Positions 1 through 9,368 of a DNA stretch of 39,753 nucleotides are shown in pieces (positions within the stretch are counted from its first letter, which is position 1; every line of letters begins with the position of its first letter). This DNA is from Candidatus Eiseniibacteriota bacterium. Its GTDB lineage: Bacteria > Eisenbacteria > RBG-16-71-46 > CAIMUX01. The notes beneath the pieces are model-generated. The model searched no databases, was not told the origin of the DNA, and worked only from the letters and a program-made list of their open reading frames with translations. The stretch spans positions 1 through 39,753 of the forward strand of contig JADJQY010000021.1 in the NCBI GenBank assembly GCA_016712505.1, written 5' to 3'. A program made the position numbers and the translations under genes.

Positions 1-202
1 TCTTCCTATCGAGAACATGCCGCGGCGGAACCAGCCCCAGATGCACGCCATCCCCTCCGCTACTACAACACGATCCTGCGCGGCATCTTCCTCCGGGTCG
101 GGAATCGACGTCCTCTGGCCGCAGACACTGACCCTGCTCGGGTTCGGGATCGGCATCCTGACCTCGCCGCGCGGCGCTTCCTTCCGCAAGAACCTCGACT
201 GA
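1..202 (+). pseudogene. ABC-2 type transporter permease, C-terminal end (partial, frameshifted)
   Basis: This is the last part of an integral membrane permease of the ABC-2 family; the rest lies upstream of the window. One frame reads HPLRYYNTILRGIFLR near bases 48-100 and another reads GIDVLWPQTLTLLGFGIGIL near bases 100-165, then ends FRKNLD at the stop (200-202). This order, a short re-entrant stretch, then VLWPQ, a last hydrophobic helix and an FRK-basic end, is the usual C-terminus of ABC-2 permeases. The two halves are offset by one base near 95-110. Substrate cannot be told. The following aminotransferase starts 81 bases later on the same strand. Confidence 0.72.
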
Positions 203-283
203 GGGCGAGCCTGATCCCGCTCGGGAGGCCGCCTGGCGGCTACTCTGGCGAAACCCCGGCGCCTGGCCGCAGAAGGATTCAGT

Positions 284-1850
284 ATGACCCGCCCGGTTCC
301 AGAATTCTCCTGGTCCCCTCCGCGATCGACCGCAGTGAGCTGGAGCGGCACTTTGCCCGCTTCCGCGCGAACATCGTGGGGACCGGTTGGCGGACGTTCG
401 TGTCCCCGTTCGGCGAGCGTCCTTTGATCTACGCCGACTGGATTAAGAGCGCGCCCTATCGGGCTTCGATGTTCGAGGTGAAAGCGGATGCTGCACGACT
501 TCGGCCCGTTCGTGGGGAACACGCACCCCGGCTCCACGGTCACCGAAGCGCGCATGACCGAGGCGTACCACCTGGCGTTGAAGCAGCGGATCAAGGACGC
601 GGTCCATGCCGGATCGGAAGACGGGATCGTCACCGCCTATTCCGCCGGGACCACCCGGGGCAACAAGCTGCAGCGGATCCTGGGACTCCGGGTTCCTGAG
701 GGTGCTGCGTCGTCGCTGCGAGCTACCCGAGTCCAATCGCCCGGTCTTCATCAAATCACATGGAAGTACCGCACGAACCAGATCCCGTGGCAGGCTCGAG
801 ACCCTGGCCGACCCCGCTGCAGTCGAGCCGAAGGGAGCGGCTGGTCAGCGTGGAGAATCTCGACCGGGAACGTTGAAGGTTTCGCGGCCGGACGAAAGAC
901 GTCAAGTGATGCCTTCACCGCCTGCTCCAACGTCATCACCACCGGCGTCCGTGTCCCGTATCATGATCTCGCCCGTGTGATGCACGCGCACGGCGGGTCT
1001 GCTTCGTCGACTTCGCCGCCTCGGCGCCGTACGTCGAGAGATCGACATGCATCCGCACGACGTTCGCGGGCTCTCGATGCAGTCTACCTCTCCCGCACCC
1101 GTCTTCTCGGCGGACCCGGCACCTCAGGAGTGTTGATCTTCGCCTCCGCGTTCAGATCGGAACGAGGTCCCGGACCAGCCGGGCGGGGGCACGGTCGATC
1201 TGGACCAACCTGTGGGGGCCGCCGCTACGTAAGCGATCCCGAGGCGCGGGAGTGATTGGGGGTACGCCTACGTTTCTCCAGGCGTGATCCCCCCCCCGCT
1301 CTGCTTCGAACTCAAGGAGCGGATGGGAGTCGACCGGATGCTGGCCCGCGAGGAAGAACTCAATACCCGCACCTTCGCAGGCCGCGAGCGATTCCCGGAC
1401 TCCATCTTCTGGCGGAGCACTCCGAGGATCGCCAGTCGATCTTCTCCTTCTTCGTGGAGGGGTGTACGCAACCCGATCGTCCAGCTCCTGAACGATCGGT
1501 CGTCTGGCATCTGCATTGGCGGCGGCTGCCGGGCGGTACCGTTAATTATCTTCAAGCTGCACGTCAGCCCGGCCTGCCTGAACGAATCACGGCCCTGATC
1601 GACACAAGGGATCTCTCGGCCAAGCCAGGTTGGTGTGCAAATGTCGCTCCACCCCACGACCACCGACGGCGAGGCAGGATTCCACCGCTGCTGCCATCCG
1701 GGAGAGACTCCCGCGGAGCGCGCCAAGGAATGGGAGGCCGATTACCTGTACGACCCGCACGAGAACGGCTTCCGGTGCCGCTGCCCGGTGAACGACGGCG
1801 ACCCGGCTGCGGGCTGGTTTACGCTGCCTCGAGTACGCGGCGCCCGAGTC
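284..1850 (+). pseudogene. Class V aminotransferase-fold PLP enzyme (cysteine-desulfurase-like), multiply frameshifted
   Basis: An ATG at 284 follows AAGGA at 273-277. Recognisable blocks in order, in changing frames, are: IDRSELERHFARFRANIVG, PLIYADW, DFGPFVGNTHPGSTVT, GNKLQRILGLRVPE, FTACSNV..TGVRVPYHDLAR, GGPGTSGVLIF, ERMGVDRMLAREEEL, LNDR, SLHPT and EWEADYLYDPHENGF near the end. This is the order found in the class V aminotransferases related to Csd/SufS. The expected PLP-lysine motif before GGPGTSG is scrambled. At least five frame changes are needed, so the frame is broken throughout. The true stop is unclear because the C-terminus runs towards the convergent peptidase gene; I place it near 1850. 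Specific substrate unknown. Confidence 0.8.
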
Positions 1851-1892
1851 ATTGCGAGCGCCGCGTGTCCTGCGGCAAACCTCCCGTCGTTT

Positions 1893-4053
1893 TCAGAGGA
1901 TGGAGCCGAACATGTCGGCTGGCTCCCCGTCGCGTTGCTCGCGGGAAGATTCCACGCCACGCTTCGCCTGGAATTCGCGCATGAGCACCGGGCGTTCTGA
2001 GGTGCTCGCGGCCACCTGCAGGTGCAAGCGGTAAAAGGCAAACTTGGCCACCAAACGAAAGCGCCACCCGTGAGATCGGTCATCCCGGTAGAGAGCAACA
2101 CCGCCGTAGGCAAGCCAATGCACGTGGGCGCACGAATCGGAGCCCGAGCCGCAGCCCTCCTCCTCAGCCGTGTTGTTGCCGAACTCCGGCGGGTTCGCTG
2201 GCCTGCTCCGAGTGAACTCCCCCGGAGGCTGTTGTGCACTCCGACATTGCTGATCCCGACGGCAAAGAGATCTGGCCGCTCGGTGACCCCGCGCCCCATC
2301 GGAATCGCCCCGGCCGAGCGGCCATGCACCGCCAAGCGTGCCGGGGAGGTCCATCGCCCTGAGACCAGATACTCTGCGCAATCGATCAGATCTTCCCACG
2401 AGCGGTGCTTGTTTTTTGGCTTCCCGGCCTCGTGCCACTTGAGCCCGCGTCCCCTCCGCCACCCCCCGGGGCGATGGCCCAGACTCCGCCCCCGCTCCAG
2501 AAAGGCCAGATTGAGCGGGAAGGCCATCATCGTCTGGTTGTTCGGCGTGACACTCAGCCCGTACGCGTCGGAGGCGGTGATCAGGGTCGGAGCACTTCCG
2601 TCGCGCACTACCCCCTTCCGGTAGACGAGGATCGAAAGCGGCACCGAGACACCGTCCGCGCCGTGACCAGCAGCTCCTCCGAGGCAAACCTGCTGGGGTC
2701 GAAGGCCGACGGCGGCGTCAGATCGGTCGCCCGGACCGCGCCGTCCGCTTCGAGCGCGAAGATCGCGTTCGACGGGAGCCAGGAGCGGAGTCCGAAGAGA
2801 AAAGGCCGTCGCGCCTGCGCCTCCGCCGCGACCATGGTGATCGATCCGGCGGGAGGCATCGCAACCTCCATCGTCGCGCCGTTTCAAACCTTCCGGTGTC
2901 GTCTGAGGCGATCCACTCCGTCCTTCGCGCCATGGATGTAAAGCGCGTCACGTCCGGACGTAGAGCCCCTGAAGGATCGTCTCCGATTCCGGCAGCCACC
3001 ACGGTCGTGGAGGAGATCCCGGCGAGGCAGTCAGCCACGCAGCACCTGGAAGTGTGGCGCATCGCGATGACTCAGGAGGAAGATCTCATGTCCGCGCGAG
3101 ACGAACCCGGTCACGGCGTCCTCCACCCCCGCAGATCGGGCGCCAGCCTTCCTCCCCGCCGACGTTGGCCAGCCGTGTTGAGGTAGAGCGCAAGCTCCGG
3201 CTGCACCCCGGTGTTCACCGCGGCAACCACGAACTCCGTCCCCGGTGTGGCGCGATCGAGGCCGCCTCGAGCGAGCTGGACCGGAACCTCCGGGAACATC
3301 TCCTGTCCGGGAGAGTCTTGACGTCGGTCGAGGGATCGGTGCCCAGTCGATGCAGCCAGCAGACGAAGAGATGTCCCGGTAGTACTCCACGCTCCCGCGT
3401 TCCCGACCCGGAGCGAGCTGGATGTAGAAGAACCCGCGCGAATCGGGGAGCCAGGCCGGGAAGGCGTACTGACAGCGGTCGATCACCTCGGGCAGGAATC
3501 GCCCGGTGTCGACCTCCAGGGATCGCGATGTCAGCGTCCTGGCCGCCCGAGGCCGAAATGCCGAGCGCCACCCACTTTCCGGGTCCGGCGACGGCACCCA
3601 GTAGTTGAGCGCGTGGTGGATCTCCTCGGTGCGGGTCTCCGGATCGAACAGGAGTCGCTCCTCGCCCCCGAGTTCGTCCCGCACGAACAGCATGAAGTTG
3701 TTCGCCCCCGCCGGCCTTCGTTCGACGAACAACCGCCCGCCCGAAGACTGCACCGCGTTGACCGCCGGCTGCTCCCGAGAGTTCCAGGATCGCCGCGCAG
3801 CTCCAGTGCGCCCGGCATCGCGTCGAGCGTCGCCCGCGCGTGGTCTCGCTGCGCGCGCATGTACCGCTCCCAGTCCGGATCCTGGTCGTTCTCCATCCAG
3901 CGGCAGGCCGGGAATGCCGATATCGTCCGCAGCGGTGTCGGTGACCACCTCGACCCGCGCCGCCGGAGGCGGGGTACGAGTCGGCCTGCCCCTCGAGCCA
4001 AAATCAAAGATCAGCCTGCAGGTCACCAAGAGCATCAGCGCACCGATCCCCAC
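1893..4053 (-). pseudogene. Prolyl oligopeptidase family serine peptidase (S9A, oligopeptidase-B-like), frameshifted
   Basis: Read on the minus strand, the N-terminus has a short hydrophobic stretch (GALMLLV) that may be a signal or anchor, then WMENDQDPDWERYMRAQRDH, typical of the S9A propeller entry. Propeller blocks include SSGGRLFVERRPAGANNF, LLFDPETRTEEIH and YAFPAWLPDSRGFFYI. The catalytic domain shows ADGVSVPLSI, WHEAGK, EYLVSGRWTSPARLAVHGRS (the S9 nucleophile region, GxSxGG degraded to GRSAGA), TERPDLFAVGI, then ADMFGSIL at the stop. Total span of about 720 codons matches the family. Several indels break it. It is convergent with the aminotransferase and lies 64 bases downstream of the DinB gene, probably in its operon. 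It would cleave short peptides after Pro or basic residues; specificity is not readable here. Confidence 0.82.
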
Positions 4054-4116
4054 TCCCTCGGCACCACCGTCCGGTCATTCCATGCAGGAACAAAGCGTGC
4101 GTGCATCGCCCGCCCC

Positions 4117-4709
4117 TCATTTCGGCCAGGACGGGTCGGCCAGATAGAGCCTGCGCACCGCGTCAGTGGTCGATCACATGCCCCGGACAGATGCAGCGGG
4201 TCGGCATCGCTGAACTCCCGCCTGAGGCGATCCTCCGCGACGGGACCATCGGCCGGAAGCGCCCTCGAGCAACGCGATCGTTCCTCGCACCACGATCCAC
4301 TCCGCGATCAGCGTTCCTGCAGCGGGCGGCGATTAAAACCGCCGGGGCCATCCGAAGGTGGTCCTGCGAGAATCCCGGGGGCAGCGCCTGCAGTTTCCGG
4401 CGCGCGAACCAGGTCGCGCGGAAGGCAAAGATCTGCTCAGCGTCGATCAGGTGCCCCAGCAATTTCCTTGATCGTCTCGGGGCGTAGGAGCGAACCGGCC
4501 TGCGCCTCGTTGAACGCGCCGAATAGTCGACCACCTCGCCCACCTGACGACGCGATCTCGAGCAGATTGCCGGCGGCACCCGCTCGATGTAACGGCGGTA
4601 GTACTGGTGGCTTTCGTCGCCCTCCGGCGGAACCGGCTGGGCAACTACCGAGGCAGCCGGCGCCTCTCTGATGCGGACAGGATGGCGCGTGCACCAACGG
4701 GGAACTCAC
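4117..4709 (-). pseudogene. DinB family protein, frameshifted
   Basis: DinB-fold four-helix-bundle protein. An AGGAGG (complement of 4719-4724) precedes a GTG start at 4709 by nine bases. Blocks seen: YRRYIERVP, then LLEIAS, RQVGEVVDY, LLGHLIDAEQIFAFRATWFAR, LPGFSQDH, and near the end GHVIDH followed by LYLADPSWPK before the TGA at 4117-4119. The HLIDAE histidine and the distal GHxxDH histidines are the metal-binding positions of the family. At least two frame changes are needed. Members bind a divalent metal and some are thiol-dependent transferases; the role here is unknown. It is divergent from the MocR regulator and 64 bases upstream of the S9 peptidase. Confidence 0.78.
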
Positions 4710-4770
4710 CGCTTCGATCCTCCTGCGGTTGATGGTGCTGTGTCGCAATCATCAGGCTAGTCGCAAGCCG

Positions 4771-4818
4771 AGTGGACCTCTCACAAGCGCCACTTATGAT
4801 ATTGATAGGTGCCACTTT
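4771..4818. promoter_or_regulatory. Candidate MocR/PdxR-type operator (two direct repeats plus one inverted copy)
   Basis: Between the divergent dinB and mocR genes, GCCACTT occurs at 4789-4795 and again at 4811-4817, exactly 22 bases apart (two helical turns). Read on the minus strand these are AAGTGGC boxes, AAAGTGGCACC for the second. A third box in the opposite sense, AGTGGACC, lies at 4771-4778. From memory of the literature, PdxR-type MocR proteins bind AAAGTGG-like sites arranged as direct repeats plus an inverted copy, so the match in both motif and layout is good. Binding itself is inference. Confidence 0.6.
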
Positions 4819-4845
4819 GAGTTCCCGACAGCCAGGAGGGAGTCG

Positions 4846-6410
4846 ATAAGTTTCACCGGCCCAGACAACCGGATCCTGCGCGCACCTGCGGCGGCGCCGA
4901 AGGAAATCCAGATCGCCACCGGCGCTCGCACGATGGCGCCCCGTCGGCAACGCCCGGATCTACCGGCAATTGGTGGAACACATCCTCTGGCCTTCTCCCC
5001 TCCGGCAGTCCGCTCCCTTCCGGCCGCGCCCTCGCCGCCGACCTGGGTCTCGCGTGCAACACCGTCGAGAGCGCCTTCTTCGAGCAGTTGGTCGCCGAGG
5101 GGTACATCGTTCGGCGGATCGGCTGGATCGCTCGTGGCGGAGAATCTCCAGGAGGCCGCCCCCTTCGCCCAGCGAACGACCCCCGCTCTCCGAACCTTCG
5201 CCGTTCCTCCCGCGCGCCCTGAACCCGCCCGCCTCCGTCGCCGGGGCACCCTGCTCGAATCGCGCTCTCTGGCGCACCTTAGCCACCGCGCCGACTCCGC
5301 TTCCGGTCTCCTGGTCGACCGACATCGACAATACCTTCCCGCGCCGGAATCGCCTGCTGGCGCGCAACGCCCGTCGCCGCGGCATCGCCCTTTCTGCAGT
5401 CCGCGCCTCAGGCCGGCCTGCCTGAACTCCGTCGGCCGAGTACGGCATCGTCCGCTTCGGGGGTGGTTTGCGCTGCGATGCCGAGCAGGTGGTCATCGTG
5501 AGGAGCACGCAACAGGCGCTCGATCGCGCGGGTCGTCCTCGCCGATCCCGGAGACGTCGCCTGCATTGAAGAGTCGCTGATATCCCAGCCCCCCCCGCCG
5601 CCTTCCTCGCCGCCGGAGCGCGCCTCCATCCCGTTCCGGTCGACCATACCGGTCTGATCGCCGACCAGCGCCCCGGCCCGCGGTCGGCAGTTTCTCTATC
5701 TCACCCCCTCGCACCAGTTCCCCCTCGGCGTCCCCTCGCCCTCTTCTTCTTTGCGCGGCAATCTCGCCGTGCTCGCCTGGGCCGCCAAGACCCGCACCTG
5801 GGTCATCGAGGACGACTTTACAGGACAGCGAGTTCCGGAGTGAAAGCCGCCCCTCGCCGCGCTCCAGGGATGGACCAGCACGATCGGGTGCTCTACATCG
5901 GCACGTACAACAAGGTGCGCTCTTCCCCGGCCTCCGCCTCGCCTACGTCATCGCTCCGCGCAGCCTCATCGTCCCCCCTCGCCGCCGCGCGCCGCATGTC
6001 CGAGCCGGCAGTCTTCTCATCGCCGCTCCCAGGCCACCTCGCCGCCTTCCTGGCCAGCGGCCAGTTCACCGCCTTTCTCCGCCGGGCCCGCCTCCGCTAC
6101 GCCGAGCGTCGTCATCTCCCTCGTCACCCGCGCCACCCACGCCTGGGGCAATCACGTCCGCCTCGGTCCCTCCGGCACCGGCCTCCACCTCGTGGTCCAA
6201 CCTCCACGTCACCTCAACGAAACGCAGGTCGTCGAGTCGGTGCGCCACCTCGGCATGGAGTGTTTCTCCCCTCTCGCGCTACTACGTCGGGCGCAAGAAA
6301 TCCGGACTGCTGCTGAGCTACGGCGCGTCGTCGGACGCCGCGATCTATCGCGACCGTCGATCGGCTGGCGCGGATCTTCGGGCGGGCGGGACGGGAGGCC
6401 CGGAGTTCGC
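4846..6410 (+). pseudogene. MocR/PdxR family regulator (GntR HTH + aminotransferase-like domain), frameshifted
   Basis: The N-terminal winged-helix block reads RIYRQLVEHI, GRALAADLG, NTVESAF, EQLVAEGYIVRRIG across bases 4950-5120, a GntR HTH. A linker follows, then the fold-type I aminotransferase domain: AGLPELR, DAEQVVIVRSTQQALD, ARVVLADPGDVACIE, LYLTPSHQFPLGVP, WVIEDDF, RVLYIGTYNKV (PLP-lysine region), FTAFLRRARLRYAERR, VRHLGMEC and DRLARIFGR. AGGAGG at 4834-4839 points to a start near 4846, where an expected ATG reads ATA. Many indels break it. MocR proteins sense PLP or PLP-amino-acid adducts and often control a divergent gene, here dinB. A copy of its 3' end recurs at 12.54-12.72 kb. 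Confidence 0.85.
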
Positions 6411-6670
6411 GGACCCAGACGTCGGGGGGGCAGACCGATCCTCCACGCGAACGCCCAACTGAAACGCGATCACCGCTCGAGACGATTAGAGAGAGCGGTG
6501 TGGAAGGAAGAACAAGGAGAGAGATGGGTCATCAGGTCTCGCTGACGCCAACGGATGAGTTCACGGGGGACACACGACGGTGCGCCAAGTCAGCGGCGCC
6601 ACGGTCCGCCTCGACCGGAAGGGTCGCTGATTCCGCGATCAGAATCGCGCCGATAGAGGAGGTGTGGAGG

Positions 6671-7115
6671 CTACCGCCCCCGTACAGCGGCTTCATCCGC
6701 CCCCCCAACTCCGCGACTCAATCGGCGTCGGCGCGCATTTCCGGCCACCGCCCCAGTCCCCAGCACATGCGTCGGCCCGTACACCTGGTCGACATTCTGC
6801 CAGCCTCGGGCCACCCGGGCCCGGCGGGATCTTGGCCATGCTGGTGTTCCCTTGCCGCCGGTGAGGTCGGAACCGAGCCAGTATGTCGCGCCGCCGGCTG
6901 AACGACCAGACACCAACCCACCAGTCCCCCGACACGCAGCGCGCCTGCGTGAGGGCGTATTCGTAGTGGCGGCAGTCCGGCCGACAGGTTGGACTCTGGC
7001 TCAGCAACGATCCGCCGTGCACATCACTTGGCCAGGTGCTCCGGAAGCCATCGTCCTGCCGGATGAAGAGGTCATGTTGGGTACCTCCCCAGATCCCAAT
7101 CTGGGTGAACTCCAG
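6671..7115 (-). pseudogene. Small secreted protein family, copy A: 5'-truncated fragment fused to comM remnant
   Basis: Matches the intact copies D and E from LEFTQIGIWGG onward: HDLFIRQDDG, CRHYEYALT, CVSGDWWVG, MAKIPPGPG and the tail CAPTPIESRSWG. The signal peptide and roughly the first 60-70 residues are missing. At about 7115 the similarity to D and E stops abruptly and is replaced by comM-like coding sequence. Internal indels are present, one in a run of G in the tail. It lies tail to tail with mocR. Not expected to be exported as it stands. Confidence 0.75.
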
Positions 7116-7220
7116 GGCGGCGCGGGCGCTGAGGAGGCGCTCCATGGCGGATCGGAGGCGCGCGTGGCCGGGAGGAAAGGGGACAGAATGGCTCCAGGTG
7201 CTGGGCGCACATCTGGGCGC
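7116..7220 (-). pseudogene. comM: comM C-terminal fragment, separated from the rest by IS630
   Basis: On the minus strand this stretch gives, across frames, MCAQHLEPFCPLSS, GHARLRSAMERLLSARA. This corresponds to the ComM/YifB C-terminus, where a helix ending in AMERLGLSARA precedes HRVLKVARTIADL. It ends abruptly at LSARA and is joined to copy A of the secreted family. It lies on the far side of the IS from the main comM remnant, in the same orientation. Confidence 0.6.
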
Positions 7221-7240
7221 TAAATCACTTCGCATGATTC
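7220..7240 (+). repeat. Left terminal inverted repeat of the IS630 element
   Basis: Begins CTAAATCACTTCGCATG. The outer TA belongs to the target duplication. It pairs with the right end with two mismatches. Confidence 0.85.
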
Positions 7241-8423
7241 AAGATAACGATTCCCGCGAGGGGCCCGGAGCGGGCATGAAGTTCAAGACTGGAAGCCGTA
7301 AGACCTCACCTGTCAGTCTTTGGGTGTCTAGATCCAGCGACGACAAGGAGGTCTTACGATGTTCGTTCACGGACGACTGTCTCGTCCGATCCGACACCGT
7401 ATTATCCGAGTGGATCGAAAGACCCGCAATGCCGATCTTCGGATCCGCTGCCGGGTGGTGCTGGAAGGTGGCCGAAGGGACGAGCACCCAGCGGCGGCGC
7501 TGGCGCTCGGTTGCGCTCCTTCCACTTGCCTGGCGAGCGGTCGCTCGGTTCGGCCGAGGCGAAAGCGGGCTGCTCGATCGCCGGGCCGAATACGGCTCGC
7601 TCAAGGTGGACGAGGACGTACGCGGCGGGATCTGGCAGATCCGGTTGGCGGCCCCAAAGATCACGGCCTCGAGCGGAGCGCCTGGTCGCTGGAGGTGCTG
7701 GCGGTGATCGCGAAGGAGCTCAGGGTCAGCCTCTCGCGTGGTCATTTGAGCAAGGATGCTCCATTCGCTCGGCATCTCCGCCAAGCAGGCCCGCCCCTTC
7801 GTGCGATGCCCCTGAATCGGCGCCGACGCGAGCGGCGGTTTGCCCACTGCGCCGACTTGGCCGCCCACCGCGCCCACCGCGAGGTCGTGCTCTTCGCCGA
7901 CGAGATCGACGTGCACAAGAACCCGCGCATCGGCCGCGACTGGACCCTGCCCGGGACCCAGTGCTTCGTCGAGACCCCGGGTCGAAACGAGAAGCGGTAT
8001 CTGGCGGGTGCCTACGACCACGCTCGTCAGCGATTGATCTACGTCGAGGGCGAGCAGAAGGCGAGATTGGCTCTTCGTTCGCTTGCTGTGGCTCCTGGCT
8101 CGGACCTATCGCGGGATGCGGAAGATCCAACTCTCATCCTCGACAACTACGTCATCCACAAGAGCCAGTGGGTGGTGAAGGCACTGGCCCAACTCGCCGA
8201 TCGGATTGTGTTGCACTTCCTACCTCCCTATTGCCCGCAGGAGAACCGGATCGAGCGGCTCTGGAAGGATGTCCCACGACAACGTCACCCGCAACCACGA
8301 CAAGAAGACCATGACCGATGTGCTCGAGGCCATCTTCCGATGCCTCAGCAGTCGACTCAAGACCCGGCGCGAGCCGCTCGGCTCCTACTGACGTGGCATT
8401 GCAGAATCATGCAAGGTGATTTA
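7221..8423 (+). mobile_element. IS630-family insertion sequence with terminal inverted repeats and TA duplication
   Basis: The element of about 1.2 kb is bounded by imperfect inverted repeats (7220-7240 and 8404-8424, 19 of 21 matching) and carries one transposase gene. TA is present at both edges (7221-7222 and 8422-8423), as expected for IS630/Tc1-type insertion into TA. Removing the element and one TA restores GGGCGC-TA-GCGTGG. Both flanks then read as one comM coding region on the minus strand, so the insertion target was comM. Confidence 0.85.
7359..8391 (+). pseudogene. IS630-family transposase, frameshifted
   Basis: ATG at 7359 follows a strong AAGGAGGT. The N-terminal helix-turn-helix region (SRPIRHRIIRVDRK, then SLEVLAVIAKELRVSLSRGHL) is followed by the DDE catalytic core: first Asp in VLFADEIDVHKNP, second in LILDNYVIHKS, and the Glu in PYCPQENRIERLWKD. 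The end reads NVTRNHDKKTMTDVLEAIFR and stops at 8389-8391. Frame changes near 7470-7690 and 8270 break the gene although both ends of the IS are well preserved. Catalyses cut-and-paste transposition into TA. Confidence 0.87.
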
Positions 8424-8424
8424 G
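8404..8424 (-). repeat. Right terminal inverted repeat of the IS630 element
   Basis: On the minus strand it begins CTAAATCACCTTGCATG, differing from the left end at two positions. Confidence 0.85.
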
Positions 8425-9100
8425 CGTGGAGAGAAGGAAGATCGGAGAAGCGGGCACGCTGCACGGGGAGGCCGCGGTGACACGGGCGCGCACCTCGAGC
8501 GATGACTCGACAGAGCAACAACTCGCGGCGGTCACTTCGCGCGGAGAGACGGCGGGAACATGGATGCTGAGGTCGATCCGATCGAGGGGGGGACCGCTGA
8601 GTCGCCCTTGATACCGGCGAATTTGAGACGGCGCGCAACGGCAACCGCGCCGGGGTGGCGAGGAGTCCGCAGGGACGTCCCTGCGTTGCCACTTCATGAT
8701 CACGGGCTTCGAACCGCGACACCCGTTGATACCGCGTACCGCCTGGACCGCCCATCGATCGGCGACCGCGCTCGGCGACGCGGCGTGAGCCTCGGGCTCC
8801 TCCAGTTGGATGATTCGCCTCGGATCGGCTGCCCACCAGATCTCGGCTGTGGAAATGACCCTCCATCGAAGATCGCGGTCGGCGACAAAGCGTGGAGCCT
8901 CGTTCAGTGGGGCGGCTGGCGCCGCGCGCAGGACGCCACGTTCGCCAACCCAGAATCCCCGACGAGGGTCGAGCGGGCTCAACCACCTGCGACGCCGTGC
9001 CCGTGATCGACTGTCGCGGACTCCGGGACCTTCCGCGATTCGTAGTTCGGGCTGTGGAACTCCTGAGAACAGCCATCCAGTCCACCCGTGAGCCGCGCTG
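8424..9100 (-). pseudogene. comM: comM/yifB (Mg-chelatase-like AAA+ protein), truncated, frameshifted and interrupted
   Basis: The clearest block is CRCAPSQIRRYQGRLSGP followed by LDRIDLSIHVPAV, the ComM signature after the AAA+ core. Just before it, in another frame, is FEAR..VAT and PCGLL, matching the conserved ARFxLVAAMNPCPCG. ESSLEVRARV follows, and then the IS begins. ComM is a hexameric helicase for branch migration during natural transformation. Only about the C-terminal half is present: the Lon-like N-terminus and Walker A are not found before the next gene region near 9.1 kb. Even with the IS removed, the gene would be truncated at both ends. Confidence 0.7.
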
Positions 9101-9368
9101 TTGCTTGGATCCCACCCAAGTTGTGATCCCCTCCCCTAACGAGGACAAGATCATGAATGCCTCGGCATCAGATGGTCCGTGGAGGGTGCAAGCCACCGCG
9201 CGCGAGGCGCCCATCCGGGGTCATCGACGGGCGATCGGCCTCGTCTTCCGCCGACGCTCGCCGGTGGTTCACCGCTCTCCTGTTCACCGGTCTCCCGTTG
9301 ACGTGCATGGCGGGAGCCGAGTATCCTCCGTCGTTGCGAACTGACTCCAATCACCCGGGAGGGCCGCA

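Noticed and set aside
1..9140. Selenocysteine or stop-codon recoding as explanation for interrupted genes
   Set aside because: The breaks are frame changes, not isolated in-frame TGA codons, so SelB cannot explain them.
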